Source: HGM13862 sp031553915 (GTDB lineage: Bacteria; Bacillota; Dehalobacteriia; UBA4068). Taken from it: 64,000 nucleotides of DNA. The position numbers were made by a program, and so were the translations under genes. The stretch's first letter is position 1. The number at the start of each line of letters is the position of its first letter. The notes under the pieces are model-generated. The model ran no database searches, was not told where the DNA came from, and was given only the letters and a program-made list of their open reading frames with translations. The DNA is taken from NCBI GenBank assembly GCA_031553915.1, contig JAVBKT010000014.1:1-64000 (forward strand), in the 5' to 3' direction. Shown here one piece after another: positions 1 through 7,271 of this stretch.

Positions 1-130
1 CTACATGATCTTCTTCACCACCGGTTGGAAGTATGTTATCCTCACTCTGGCCTGGTATGTTGTAGCATTTATCTTCGCTTTTGCCCGTGGCGCAGCTATG
101 GACAAAAAAGACGCTGCTGCTAAACAATAA
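1..130 (+). CDS. C-terminal end of a membrane transporter (partial)
   Basis: Only the last 42 codons are present, read from base 2 to a TAA at 128-130. They encode one strongly hydrophobic segment (about residues 9-28 of the fragment), a short Arg/Lys patch and an Ala/Lys-rich hydrophilic tail. That pattern suits the last membrane helix and cytoplasmic tail of a secondary transporter; the Gly-Trp-Lys-Tyr entry to the helix recalls amino acid antiporters of the APC superfamily. The substrate cannot be judged. A strong terminator follows 40 bases later. Confidence 0.5.
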   Translation, partial: YMIFFTTGWKYVILTLAWYVVAFIFAFARGAAMDKKDAAAKQ

Positions 131-170
131 TTATTATTTAAATTATTAAAGCTACCTAGATTATTAGAAA

Positions 171-196
171 AGACCACCCTTGCGGGTGGTCTTTTC
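171..196 (+). terminator. Rho-independent terminator after the transporter gene
   Basis: A perfect 9-bp stem (AGACCACCC, loop TTGC, GGGTGGTCT) runs into TTTTCT. It ends the upstream plus-strand transcript; spoIVA converges on it from the right. Confidence 0.85.
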
Positions 197-236
197 TATG
201 GCCAGTTAATCGTTCTGCTTTTACCGCAGATAAGGA

Positions 237-1715
237 CTAAAGGATAATGCAGATAATACCGCCGCCCTTTTCATTGACAATCCGCTGCAGAGTATAGGTC
301 ATTTTTTGGCGGGCATTCTCCGGCATCTGGTAGAGCTTGCCATTGATGCCATCAGCCACCAGCTCATGCAGACTTTTACCAAAGACGTTGGTGTCCCAAA
401 TCTTCTGCGGGTCGTCTTCAAATTCATCCATAATATAATGAACCAAATCCTCACACTGCTTCTCGGTGCCGATCAGAGGGGTGATCTCTGTGGTAATATT
501 GGCGCGGATAATATGATAGCTTGGCGCGGAAGCTTTGAGACGTACGCCAAAGTGTCCGCCTTGTTTAATCAGCTCCGGCTCTTCTAAATACAACTCATCC
601 ATTTGCGGGCTAACCACGCCATAGCCGTCAATGCTGACATCTTCCATGGCCTCCTGCATCTTTTGCCAATGCCGCGCACCCTCGGAAAAGCGTTTCATCA
701 GGCCTAGGATCGTATGCTCGCCGGCAATTTCTTCCCCCGCATATTCGGAGAGAACCTGATTGAACAGGCCGTCTTCCGCCATGACTGCCACCGCTGCCGC
801 GCCTGTGCCCAGCTGCAATTCATTAAGCTGTGCTTTTTGTACATATTGCTGATCCGAAAGAATATCAATCATCGCGCCAACATCACGCACCTTTTTGACA
901 TCGCCGACTGATAGTGATACAGCCTCTTCCATGCTTTGCCGCAGCCAATGGTTTTGCTCCAACTCTTCAATCCAACGTGGCAGCGAGATATTGATTTCCA
1001 TCACCGGAAACTCATATAAAGCGGCGTTTAGAAGCTCCATAATATCGTCGCTATCCATATCCATCAAATTCATAGTCAAAACAGTGACGCCATATGTTTC
1101 TGCCAGGTCATCAGCCATGCTCTGCGCTAAATCCCCCTCCGGATCCGCGCTGTTGATGACGATGACAAAAGGCTTGCCCAGAGCCACCAATTCCTCGATA
1201 ACCCGTTCTGCCGCCGGATTATAAGCCTCGGCCGGGATATCGCCAAAGGTGCCGTCTGTCAGAATAACCACGCCAATGGTACTGTGATCGCTAATAACCT
1301 TGGATGTCCCAATTTCGGCCGCTGTCTCAAAGCTGACCGGCTCATCAAACCAGGGGGTATCAACCATCCTGGGGCCGCCCTCGTCACTAAAGCCCTGCGC
1401 ACCCTCTACCACATAACCCACACAATCCACCAGCCGCACCCGCATATCCATTCCTTCCCCCACATGGATGCTGACCGCTTCCGCCGGAATAAATTTGGGT
1501 TCTGCTGTCATCACCTGGCGGCCGGAGCCGCTTTGGGGCATCTCATCCAATGCCCGTTCGCGCTCATGGATATCGTCGATATTGGGAAGGACCAATTCTT
1601 CCATAAAGCGCTTAATGAAGGTGGATTTGCCGGTTCTCACCGGGCCAACCACGCCCAAATAGATGTCCCCTCCTGTCCTTTCGGAGACGTCTTTCAGCAC
1701 ATCATATTTCTCCAC
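237..1715 (-). CDS. spoIVA: Stage IV sporulation protein A (spore coat morphogenetic ATPase)
   Basis: 492 residues, the usual SpoIVA length. The N-terminus carries a TRAFAC-type P-loop, GPVRTGKST, at residues 24-32, followed by the FIKRFMEELVLPN context typical of the family. The C-terminus ends in a short hydrophobic stretch (GGIICIIL), the part that in characterised SpoIVA binds SpoVM at the forespore membrane. SpoIVA polymerises on ATP hydrolysis into the coat basement layer around the forespore. The start is GTG, chosen because AAGGGAGGG lies at proper spacing. The gene stands alone, whereas in many Bacillota it follows gpsA; gpsA is 30 kb away here. A sigma-E-like promoter is visible upstream. 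Confidence 0.97.
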   Translation of the reverse strand: MEKYDVLKDVSERTGGDIYLGVVGPVRTGKSTFIKRFMEELVLPNIDDIHERERALDEMPQSGSGRQVMTAEPKFIPAEAVSIHVGEGMDMRVRLVDCVGYVVEGAQGFSDEGGPRMVDTPWFDEPVSFETAAEIGTSKVISDHSTIGVVILTDGTFGDIPAEAYNPAAERVIEELVALGKPFVIVINSADPEGDLAQSMADDLAETYGVTVLTMNLMDMDSDDIMELLNAALYEFPVMEINISLPRWIEELEQNHWLRQSMEEAVSLSVGDVKKVRDVGAMIDILSDQQYVQKAQLNELQLGTGAAAVAVMAEDGLFNQVLSEYAGEEIAGEHTILGLMKRFSEGARHWQKMQEAMEDVSIDGYGVVSPQMDELYLEEPELIKQGGHFGVRLKASAPSYHIIRANITTEITPLIGTEKQCEDLVHYIMDEFEDDPQKIWDTNVFGKSLHELVADGINGKLYQMPENARQKMTYTLQRIVNEKGGGIICIIL

Positions 1716-1773
1716 TTTTTTCCCTCCCTTTTAAATTATCCGGCGCGGCTTCTGCTGCGCCTTGTCTATACTT

Positions 1774-1800
1774 TGTATGAGTAAGTGAACAAGATTATGA
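1774..1800 (-). promoter_or_regulatory. Sigma-E-type promoter of spoIVA
   Basis: On the minus strand TCATAAT (1794-1800) and CATACA (1774-1779) are 14 bases apart. Both agree with the mother-cell sigma-E consensus (KMATATT, 13-15 spacer, CATACAnT), and spoIVA is a classical sigma-E gene. Confidence 0.7.
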
Positions 1801-1819
1801 ATACTTAATAAAAAAATAC

Positions 1820-1848
1820 TTGACAGATATTTCGACTCGTGCTACTCT
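1820..1848 (+). promoter_or_regulatory. Sigma-A promoter with adjacent dyad, GntR/ABC operon
   Basis: TTGACA (1820-1825), a 17-base spacer and TACTCT (1843-1848). Just downstream TAGTTA (1856-1861) and TAACTA (1872-1877) form an inverted repeat with a 10-base spacer, straddling the expected transcript start. It is a plausible operator for the GntR-type repressor encoded next, which would give autoregulation of the operon. Confidence 0.65.
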
Positions 1849-1906
1849 AGGCTCATAGTTAATTACTCTACTAACTAACCAATCTGCCAATAAATTAGGT
1901 GAGGTG

Positions 1907-2290
1907 ATGACGTTGATAGCTAGTTTTGATGATAACCGGCCTATTTTTTTACAGATAGCAGATCTGCTCAAGGATTCTATTTTGAGTGGGGCTTATCTTG
2001 AAGAAAGCCAGATCCCCTCAATCACGGAGTTTTCAGTAGCTTATAAAATCAACCCTGCTACTGCTTTGAAAGGCATTAATATTCTTGTTGACGAGGGTCT
2101 GCTCTATAAAAAAAGGGGACTGGGTATGTTTGTGACCAGCGGCGCTAAGCAAAAATTAATTACTACGCACAAAGAAAGCTTCTATCAAAATTTTATTGTG
2201 CCCTTGATGAAAGAAACCGAGCGTCTTGGTTTAAGCCGGGAAGATTTAGAAAACATGATAGAAAGAGGGTATGCAAACCATGGGAATTGA
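1907..2290 (+). CDS. GntR-family (YtrA-type) transcriptional regulator
   Basis: About 127 residues. Residues 10-75 form the GntR winged helix (RPIFLQIADLLKDSILSGAY..., then GINILVDEGLLYKKRGLGMFV). There is only a short C-terminal extension, as in the YtrA subfamily, which has no large effector domain and usually controls the ABC exporter encoded beside it. The start is uncertain: ATG 1907 is given, but GTG 1904 and TTG 1913 are in frame, and TTG 1913 has the best spacing to GAGGTGAT at 1901-1908. The stop overlaps the start of the ATPase gene, which supports a single operon. Confidence 0.88.
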   Translation: MTLIASFDDNRPIFLQIADLLKDSILSGAYLEESQIPSITEFSVAYKINPATALKGINILVDEGLLYKKRGLGMFVTSGAKQKLITTHKESFYQNFIVPLMKETERLGLSREDLENMIERGYANHGN

Positions 2291-3146
2291 AGTTAAAAAT
2301 ATTACTAAACGTTTTGGTGATACGACTGCTTTAGCCAATATCAGCCTCAGCTTTAATGAAGTGAAAATATATGGCTTGCTCGGCAATAATGGCGCCGGCA
2401 AATCCACACTGCTGAACATCATCACCAACCGTATCTACCCCACGGATGGCGAATTGTTGATTGACAGTGAGCCTTGTGCGGACAATGATCGCGCTTTGAA
2501 CAAAGTCTATATGCTGAGCGAAAAAACACTTTATCCGGATGATATGAAGGTACAGCGCGCTTTTGATACCGCCAGGCTGTTTTATACGGATTTTGACACG
2601 GAAAAGGCGCTCCGGCTCAGCCGCCAATTCAATTTGCCCCTAAATAAAAAAATCAGCAAGCTTTCTACCGGCTTCACCAGCATCTTCAAGCTGATTATGG
2701 CCTTTGCCGTCAATGCGCCGTACTTGCTTTTGGATGAACCGGTGCTGGGGCTTGACGCGCAAAACCGCGACCTCTTTTACCGTCTGCTGCTGGAAGAATA
2801 TGCAGTGCAGCCGCGCACTATTATTATTTCCACCCATCTGATTGCCGAAGTTGCCAATCTGATTGAGCACATAGTTATCATCAAGGACGGCCATATCCTG
2901 CGCGATATGCCTGCTGAGGAGCTAATAGCAGACGGCTATACCGTGAGCGGTCCGGCTGCTCTGGTGGACGACTATACTCTGGGCAAAGAGGTCATTAGTT
3001 CGAGCAGCCTTGGCGGGCTCAAAACAGTATGTTTAGCTGGCAGAAAAGAGTCTGTCACCCTGCCAGAAGGGCTGGAGGCGGGCAAGCTCAATCTGCAAGA
3101 CTATTTTATCCAGCTGATGAACAAGGAGGGCTCTCGCCATGAATAA
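2280..3146 (+). CDS. ABC transporter ATP-binding protein
   Basis: 288 residues from ATG 2280; the in-frame ATG at 2271 is too close to the AGAGGG site. Walker A GNNGAGKST lies at residues 35-43, Walker B as LLLDEP, and the H-loop as IISTHL. The signature is degenerate (KLSTGF in place of LSGGQ), which is common in YtrB-like exporters. The last 80 residues form a domain of no clear motif. The gene lies between the GntR regulator (11-base overlap) and a six-helix permease (8-base overlap). Such GntR/ATPase/permease sets answer to cell-envelope stress or antimicrobial peptides in Bacillota; the substrate here is unknown. Confidence 0.93.
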   Translation: MGIEVKNITKRFGDTTALANISLSFNEVKIYGLLGNNGAGKSTLLNIITNRIYPTDGELLIDSEPCADNDRALNKVYMLSEKTLYPDDMKVQRAFDTARLFYTDFDTEKALRLSRQFNLPLNKKISKLSTGFTSIFKLIMAFAVNAPYLLLDEPVLGLDAQNRDLFYRLLLEEYAVQPRTIIISTHLIAEVANLIEHIVIIKDGHILRDMPAEELIADGYTVSGPAALVDDYTLGKEVISSSSLGGLKTVCLAGRKESVTLPEGLEAGKLNLQDYFIQLMNKEGSRHE

Positions 3147-3915
3147 ACAATTATCCATCTTACCTGCTTTTCGTTATAGCATTAAAGGCTATTTGAAAAG
3201 TTCTGTCGTTTTTGTCGGCATCATCATCTTGGTCTTTCTCTTCTTAGCTGTGCTAATGGGCATTCTGAGCAGCCAAACCACTGCAGGCTCTATTAGCGGC
3301 GGATCTTTCGAATTTTCCTCTTTTATCTTTCTTCTGGTGATTGGCATTGTCGCTATCAGAGAAGATCTGCGCATGCTGATCCAGCACGGGCTGGGCAGAC
3401 GCACCTGCTTTATCTCCTCCCTTCTCTGCGCTGCTGTCATAGCTATGGCTCTGGCCATTTTTGCTGAATTACTGAGTACGCTTTTGATAGCCATTAGCGC
3501 TAATTATCAAAATATCGCCGTTAGCTCTTTTACGCAGATGCTATTCCAAACAGAGAGCTTAAGCTTTGCGCAGCATCTGCTGGCAGTGATTATCAATTTT
3601 TCGATTATGCTGTGCAGCTATTTTGTGGGGATGTTTTGCTCACTGGTGTTCTACCGTCTGCCCAAATACTGGAAATTAGTGGTGGCAATAGGTGTTCCTG
3701 CTTTCTTTGTCATCCTCATGCCTCTGTTTAGCCAGACAAAAATAGGCGCTGCCTTCTTTGCCGCGCTCAGCAAATTTCTCGATAAACTAATAGAATTGAT
3801 TGCCGCCTCCTCCTGGTATCTGGTTTTGTTTGTGCTGATTATTGCGCTTGTTGTTGCCGGATTATGCTTCCTCTTGATTCGCCGCGCTGATATTCAGCCG
3901 TCCAGCGGACAATAA
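3139..3915 (+). CDS. ABC transporter permease subunit
   Basis: 258 residues with about six hydrophobic segments (near residues 20-42, 55-75, 95-120, 145-170, 180-200, 225-248) and a Gly/Ser-rich external loop after the first helix. I see no ATP-binding or binding-protein motif. It overlaps the ATPase gene by 8 bases and is the likely membrane partner of that ATPase. The AAGGAGGG site sits inside the end of the ATPase gene. It resembles the integral subunits of YtrA-type operons in layout only; no specific family is recognised. Confidence 0.8.
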   Translation: MNKQLSILPAFRYSIKGYLKSSVVFVGIIILVFLFLAVLMGILSSQTTAGSISGGSFEFSSFIFLLVIGIVAIREDLRMLIQHGLGRRTCFISSLLCAAVIAMALAIFAELLSTLLIAISANYQNIAVSSFTQMLFQTESLSFAQHLLAVIINFSIMLCSYFVGMFCSLVFYRLPKYWKLVVAIGVPAFFVILMPLFSQTKIGAAFFAALSKFLDKLIELIAASSWYLVLFVLIIALVVAGLCFLLIRRADIQPSSGQ

Positions 3916-3926
3916 ATAATATATTT

Positions 3927-3970
3927 TAGCAAAAAGTAACCCCATAGCCATTCGGGGTTACTTTTTGCTA
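3927..3970 (+). terminator. Strong terminator of the GntR/ABC operon
   Basis: A perfect 17-bp inverted repeat (TAGCAAAAAGTAACCCC at 3927-3943 and its complement at 3954-3970) with a 10-base loop and T-rich right arm. Confidence 0.92.
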
Positions 3971-3971
3971 A

Positions 3972-4214
3972 TCTAATGGGGATAGCTTAGACTGGAAGGA
4001 TTTATCAGCCGAACAGATTTTTGGCCGGGTGACCAGTGATATTCATGCTGGCGATATCGTGCTTTTCCATAACAATGGGCTGCATACGGCAGAAGCTCTG
4101 CCCTTGATCCTCAAAGAGTTTGCTGCCAAGGGCTTGACTGCTTGTCCTGTCTCTGAGCTTTTGCTCGGCGGCGATGCCTATGTTGATATTAATGGCATTC
4201 AAAGACAAAAATAG
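3972..4214 (+). pseudogene. 3' remnant of a polysaccharide deacetylase gene
   Basis: The open frame directly after the terminator reads DSLDWKDLSAEQIFGRVTSD..., then GDIVLFHNNGLHTAEALPLIL, then SELL. These are the final motifs of NodB-fold polysaccharide deacetylases (DSLDW, the LxH motif seen here as LFHN, and the HTAxALP helix). The N-terminal two thirds, including the catalytic Asp and the metal-binding HxxxH, is absent and a stop lies at 3969-3971. The only in-frame start is a GTG at 4029 without a ribosome site. I read it as a truncated pseudogene left by a deletion that brought the terminator next to its 3' end. Confidence 0.75.
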
Positions 4215-4243
4215 TTGACAAAAACATTCACCCAGCGTATACT
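4215..4243 (+). promoter_or_regulatory. Consensus sigma-A promoter of the thiamine transporter operon
   Basis: TTGACA (4215-4220), spacer of exactly 17, TATACT (4238-4243). Transcription would start near 4250, just ahead of the TPP aptamer. Confidence 0.88.
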
Positions 4244-4263
4244 TGGAACATATTTGAATATGC

Positions 4264-4344
4264 CCACAGGGGAGCCAAACGGCTGAGAGGAGATGCAAAA
4301 TCTCGACCCTTTAACCTGATCCGGATAATGCCGGCGGAGGGAGA
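4264..4344 (+). promoter_or_regulatory. TPP riboswitch (THI element)
   Basis: All conserved blocks are present in order: ACAGGGGAGCC, GGCTGAGA, a variable hairpin (GGAGATGCAAAATCTC), GACCCTTTAACCTGATC, and CCGGATAATGCCGGCGGAGGGA split over 4320-4343. A terminator hairpin follows, so thiamine pyrophosphate most likely stops transcription before the transporter genes. The promoter lies about 20 bases upstream. Confidence 0.96.
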
Positions 4345-4358
4345 TAACACTTGAGCTT

Positions 4359-4387
4359 AAACCGTTGCCTTCCGGCAACGGTTTTTT
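4359..4387 (+). terminator. Riboswitch expression-platform terminator
   Basis: AACCGTTGCC (4360-4369), loop TTCC, GGCAACGGTT (4374-4383), then a T-run. It sits between the TPP aptamer and the first transporter gene, as expected for transcriptional attenuation. Confidence 0.9.
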
Positions 4388-4410
4388 GATTAATTTGATT
4401 AATAAGACAA

Positions 4411-5217
4411 ATGAGAGCAAGACATGAATTGGTGCAAAATATGAAAAAGAAAAAACTGGACTTTATTTATCCGCTGATCGGCATCGCCATCTTTCTTATT
4501 TGCTGGCAAATCACCGCCACTTTTTTGATCAGCAAAGAGTGGCTGTTGCCGACGCCTGTCTCTGTAATCAAGTCCTTTTTCAGCAATATCCCGCTGCTGT
4601 GGCATCATAGCGTCTATACCCTGAGCGAGGCTCTGCTGGGCTTGGCAATCTCTTTGCTGCTCTCCATTGTTTTCGCTTTAATAGTGTCACTTTCGCCAAC
4701 CATCAAAAAAATTACTTATCCGCTGCTGCTCCTCTCGCAGATGATACCCATTATTGTTTTGGCGCCGCTGTTGATCATTTGGTTTGGCTATGGCCTTTTG
4801 CCAAAAATTCTCGTGGTTATCCTCATCTGCTTTTTCCCCATGACCATCAATATTGTGGCAGGCATCAATGCCGCGGATGCGGAAACTATCGCCTTCTATC
4901 AAGCCATGGGCATGAACAGACGGCAGCTTTTCCGCTGCATCCGTCTGCCAATGGCTTTACCGCATTTTTTCAGCGGCTTGCGTATTGCCGCGGTTTACGC
5001 TGTGATGGGGGCGGTCATCGGCGACTGGCTGGGCGCCCAGGCCGGGCTGGGCCTGCTGTTAACCCGGGCGCAAAACGCCTTTAATCTTCCTTTGGTTTTT
5101 GCTGCCATTTTAGCTATCATCATCTGGAGCACTCTGCTCTGCGGCTTAGTCAAAATTATTGAGCGGCGCTGCCTCTTTTGGCAGAAATATCTTGATGAAA
5201 ATAAATGGGAGACTTAA
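4411..5217 (+). CDS. thiX: ABC permease of the thiamine-precursor transporter (ThiX-type)
   Basis: 268 residues (258 if ATG 4441 is used; neither start has a good ribosome site). It has six membrane helices and the BPD-transport signature region ADAETIAFYQAMGMNRRQLFRCIRLPMALP (EAA-loop type) at about residues 155-182. It belongs to the SsuC/TauC/ThiX permease family. A TPP riboswitch upstream and an NMT1-type binding protein downstream assign it to uptake of a pyrimidine precursor of thiamine (formylaminopyrimidine or HMP), as in characterised ThiXYZ systems. The exact ligand is inferred. Confidence 0.9.
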   Translation: MRARHELVQNMKKKKLDFIYPLIGIAIFLICWQITATFLISKEWLLPTPVSVIKSFFSNIPLLWHHSVYTLSEALLGLAISLLLSIVFALIVSLSPTIKKITYPLLLLSQMIPIIVLAPLLIIWFGYGLLPKILVVILICFFPMTINIVAGINAADAETIAFYQAMGMNRRQLFRCIRLPMALPHFFSGLRIAAVYAVMGAVIGDWLGAQAGLGLLLTRAQNAFNLPLVFAAILAIIIWSTLLCGLVKIIERRCLFWQKYLDENKWET

Positions 5218-5242
5218 ATAAATTCTTTTCGTGAGGTGAATT

Positions 5243-6271
5243 ATGAAAAAAATAGTTATAATTATTCTGCTGTCTCTGGCGCTGATTGTTTGTCTTGCCG
5301 CCTGTGAAAGCGCTGATATCAGCATTATCGGCGGCGCCGACGGACCAACCAAAATTTATACCACTGATAAGAACGCTTTAGATCAAGTTACGATTGTGCT
5401 GGATTGGACACCCAATATCAATCATAGCGGTCTCTACGCTGCTGTTGCTAACGGCTATTTTGCCGAGCAAGGGCTGGAGGTAGAGATTGTGCAGCCGGGC
5501 GATAACTATGCACTGCAGCTGGTGGCGGCCGGGCAGGCTGAGTTTGGCATCAGTTATCAGGAAGAAGTTACCTTTGCCCGCAGCGCTGATATTGGCGTCA
5601 AATCAATTGCAGCAGTCATTCAGCACAATACCTCCTGCTTTGACGCGCCTGTTGCCAATAATATCCAAAGCATTGCTGATTTTAGCGGCAAAACCTATGG
5701 CGGCTGGGGCGGCGAGGTGGAAGAAGCGCTGATTAATTACTTGGTGGAAAAAGAGGGGCTGAGCGAGCCGGTGCAAATCATCAATATCGGCAGCGCGGAT
5801 TTCTTTGCCGCTACCGAGACAAATATTGATTTTAGCTGGATTTATTATGGCGTAACCGGCATTGAGGCAGAGCTGCGCGGGGTGGAGCTGGATACTATCT
5901 ATTTAAAAGATATTGACGCCACCTTTGACTATTATACGCCGGTCATTATCGCCGAAGAGGGCTGGCTCAGCGACAATGCGGATATTGCCACGCGATTCCT
6001 CGCCGCTGTCAGCCAAGGCTATCAGTTTGCCGACGACAACCCCGAGCAAACAGCGGAAATTTTGCTCTTGGCAGCGCCGGAGCTAAGCGCAGACCTGGTA
6101 CAACGCGGCCAGGAATGGATGGCCGGACAATACCAGGCAGATGCCTCCTATTGGGGAGAGCAACAACAAGGCGTCTGGCAGGATTTTGCGGATTGGCTCT
6201 ATCAAAGAGGGCTGATTAGTGAAAAATTTGCCGCCGAGGATGCTTTTACCAATCAATATTTGCCGCAATAA
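5243..6271 (+). CDS. thiY: NMT1/THI5-like substrate-binding lipoprotein (ThiY-type)
   Basis: 342 residues. Residues 1-20 are a lipoprotein signal peptide with lipobox LAAC, so it is membrane-tethered outside the cell. From residue about 48 it has the NMT1 fold with the hallmark LDWTPNINHSGLYAAVANGYFAEQGL. Between the two lies ISIIGGADGPTKIYT, a motif better known from the beta subunit of sodium-translocating decarboxylases. It binds the thiamine pyrimidine precursor for the ThiX/ThiZ transporter encoded on either side and shares the TPP riboswitch. The start is ATG with GTGAGGTGA upstream. Confidence 0.92.
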   Translation: MKKIVIIILLSLALIVCLAACESADISIIGGADGPTKIYTTDKNALDQVTIVLDWTPNINHSGLYAAVANGYFAEQGLEVEIVQPGDNYALQLVAAGQAEFGISYQEEVTFARSADIGVKSIAAVIQHNTSCFDAPVANNIQSIADFSGKTYGGWGGEVEEALINYLVEKEGLSEPVQIINIGSADFFAATETNIDFSWIYYGVTGIEAELRGVELDTIYLKDIDATFDYYTPVIIAEEGWLSDNADIATRFLAAVSQGYQFADDNPEQTAEILLLAAPELSADLVQRGQEWMAGQYQADASYWGEQQQGVWQDFADWLYQRGLISEKFAAEDAFTNQYLPQ

Positions 6272-6319
6272 AAAGGAGCTAATTGCCTTTTTTCGGCATA
6301 TACTTTAAGGGACGACTTT

Positions 6320-7054
6320 ATGAAAATTCGACTGGAAAATATCAGCAAGAGCTTTTTGCTGAATAAAGAACAGATCAAAATAATTGACAATATATCGCTG
6401 AGCGTCAGGCAAGGCAGCTGCGTAGCCTTGCTCGGCCCTTCCGGCTGCGGCAAAAGCACTCTGCTGGCAATGATTGCAGGCTTTTTTCCGCCGGATAGCG
6501 GCACGATTGCCACTGAGGGCAAGGTCAGCCTCTGTCTGCAAAATGATATGTTGCTGCCCTGGCGGGATATTCTCAGCAATGTTTGCTTACCGGTGGAGAT
6601 AAATGATAAAGCTGCGCTCCAGGCAGCCAAGCAGCAGGCTGAGCAATATTTGCCTCTCTTTGGCTTGGCGGGGTTTGGGCATAGCTTCCCGGCACAGCTT
6701 TCCGGCGGCATGAGTCAAAGGGCAGCCTTATTGCGCACGCTGATGGCAGGCGGAGATTTTTGGCTGCTGGATGAGCCCTTTGCCAAGCTGGACGCTTTAA
6801 CCAAAGAAGAGCTGCAGCTGTGGCTTTTTGAGATAATCCGACAGTTTCATCCGGGCATTTTGCTGATCACCCATGATATTGACGAAGCATTGCGGCTGGC
6901 GGACAAAATCTATCTGCTTTCACCGCGTCCGGCCAAAATCATTGCTGAGCTGTCTGTACCAAAATTAGCAAACAGTGATGAGCAGGAACAAATAAGTTAC
7001 CAGCTCAAAAAGACAATCCGCGATATTCTCCGCACAGATAGCAGCACAGATTAG
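6320..7054 (+). CDS. thiZ: ABC ATPase of the thiamine-precursor transporter (ThiZ-type)
   Basis: 244 residues. Walker A GPSGCGKST at about residues 39-47, signature LSGGMSQRAA, Walker B LLDEPFAKLD, and an H-loop in LLITHDIDEAL. This is the SsuB/TauB/ThiZ type. It closes the riboswitch-controlled three-gene operon; no thiamine biosynthesis gene follows, so the unit is dedicated to salvage. The 217 bases between this gene and pckG show no gene or clear terminator. Confidence 0.92.
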   Translation: MKIRLENISKSFLLNKEQIKIIDNISLSVRQGSCVALLGPSGCGKSTLLAMIAGFFPPDSGTIATEGKVSLCLQNDMLLPWRDILSNVCLPVEINDKAALQAAKQQAEQYLPLFGLAGFGHSFPAQLSGGMSQRAALLRTLMAGGDFWLLDEPFAKLDALTKEELQLWLFEIIRQFHPGILLITHDIDEALRLADKIYLLSPRPAKIIAELSVPKLANSDEQEQISYQLKKTIRDILRTDSSTD

Positions 7055-7271
7055 CCCTGTGTAAATTGTCTGAATATTAGTGTTTTAACTATATCGCTGA
7101 TGGCAAAGAGGATTTAGCGTTTTAATATTTAATAAGTAAATATACAAAATTAACGCTGAATCCCACAAAATTATCAATTTTTTTTTGCTAATTATTGGCA
7201 GCGTTTGTTTATTTATGCTTTCAGCAAAAATCATTCTACTTAGATATGTCCCAAAAAACGGAGGATTGGAA

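Noticed and set aside
306..1784. Plus-strand open frames opposite spoIVA
   Set aside because: They are antisense shadows of a highly conserved gene and lack ribosome sites.
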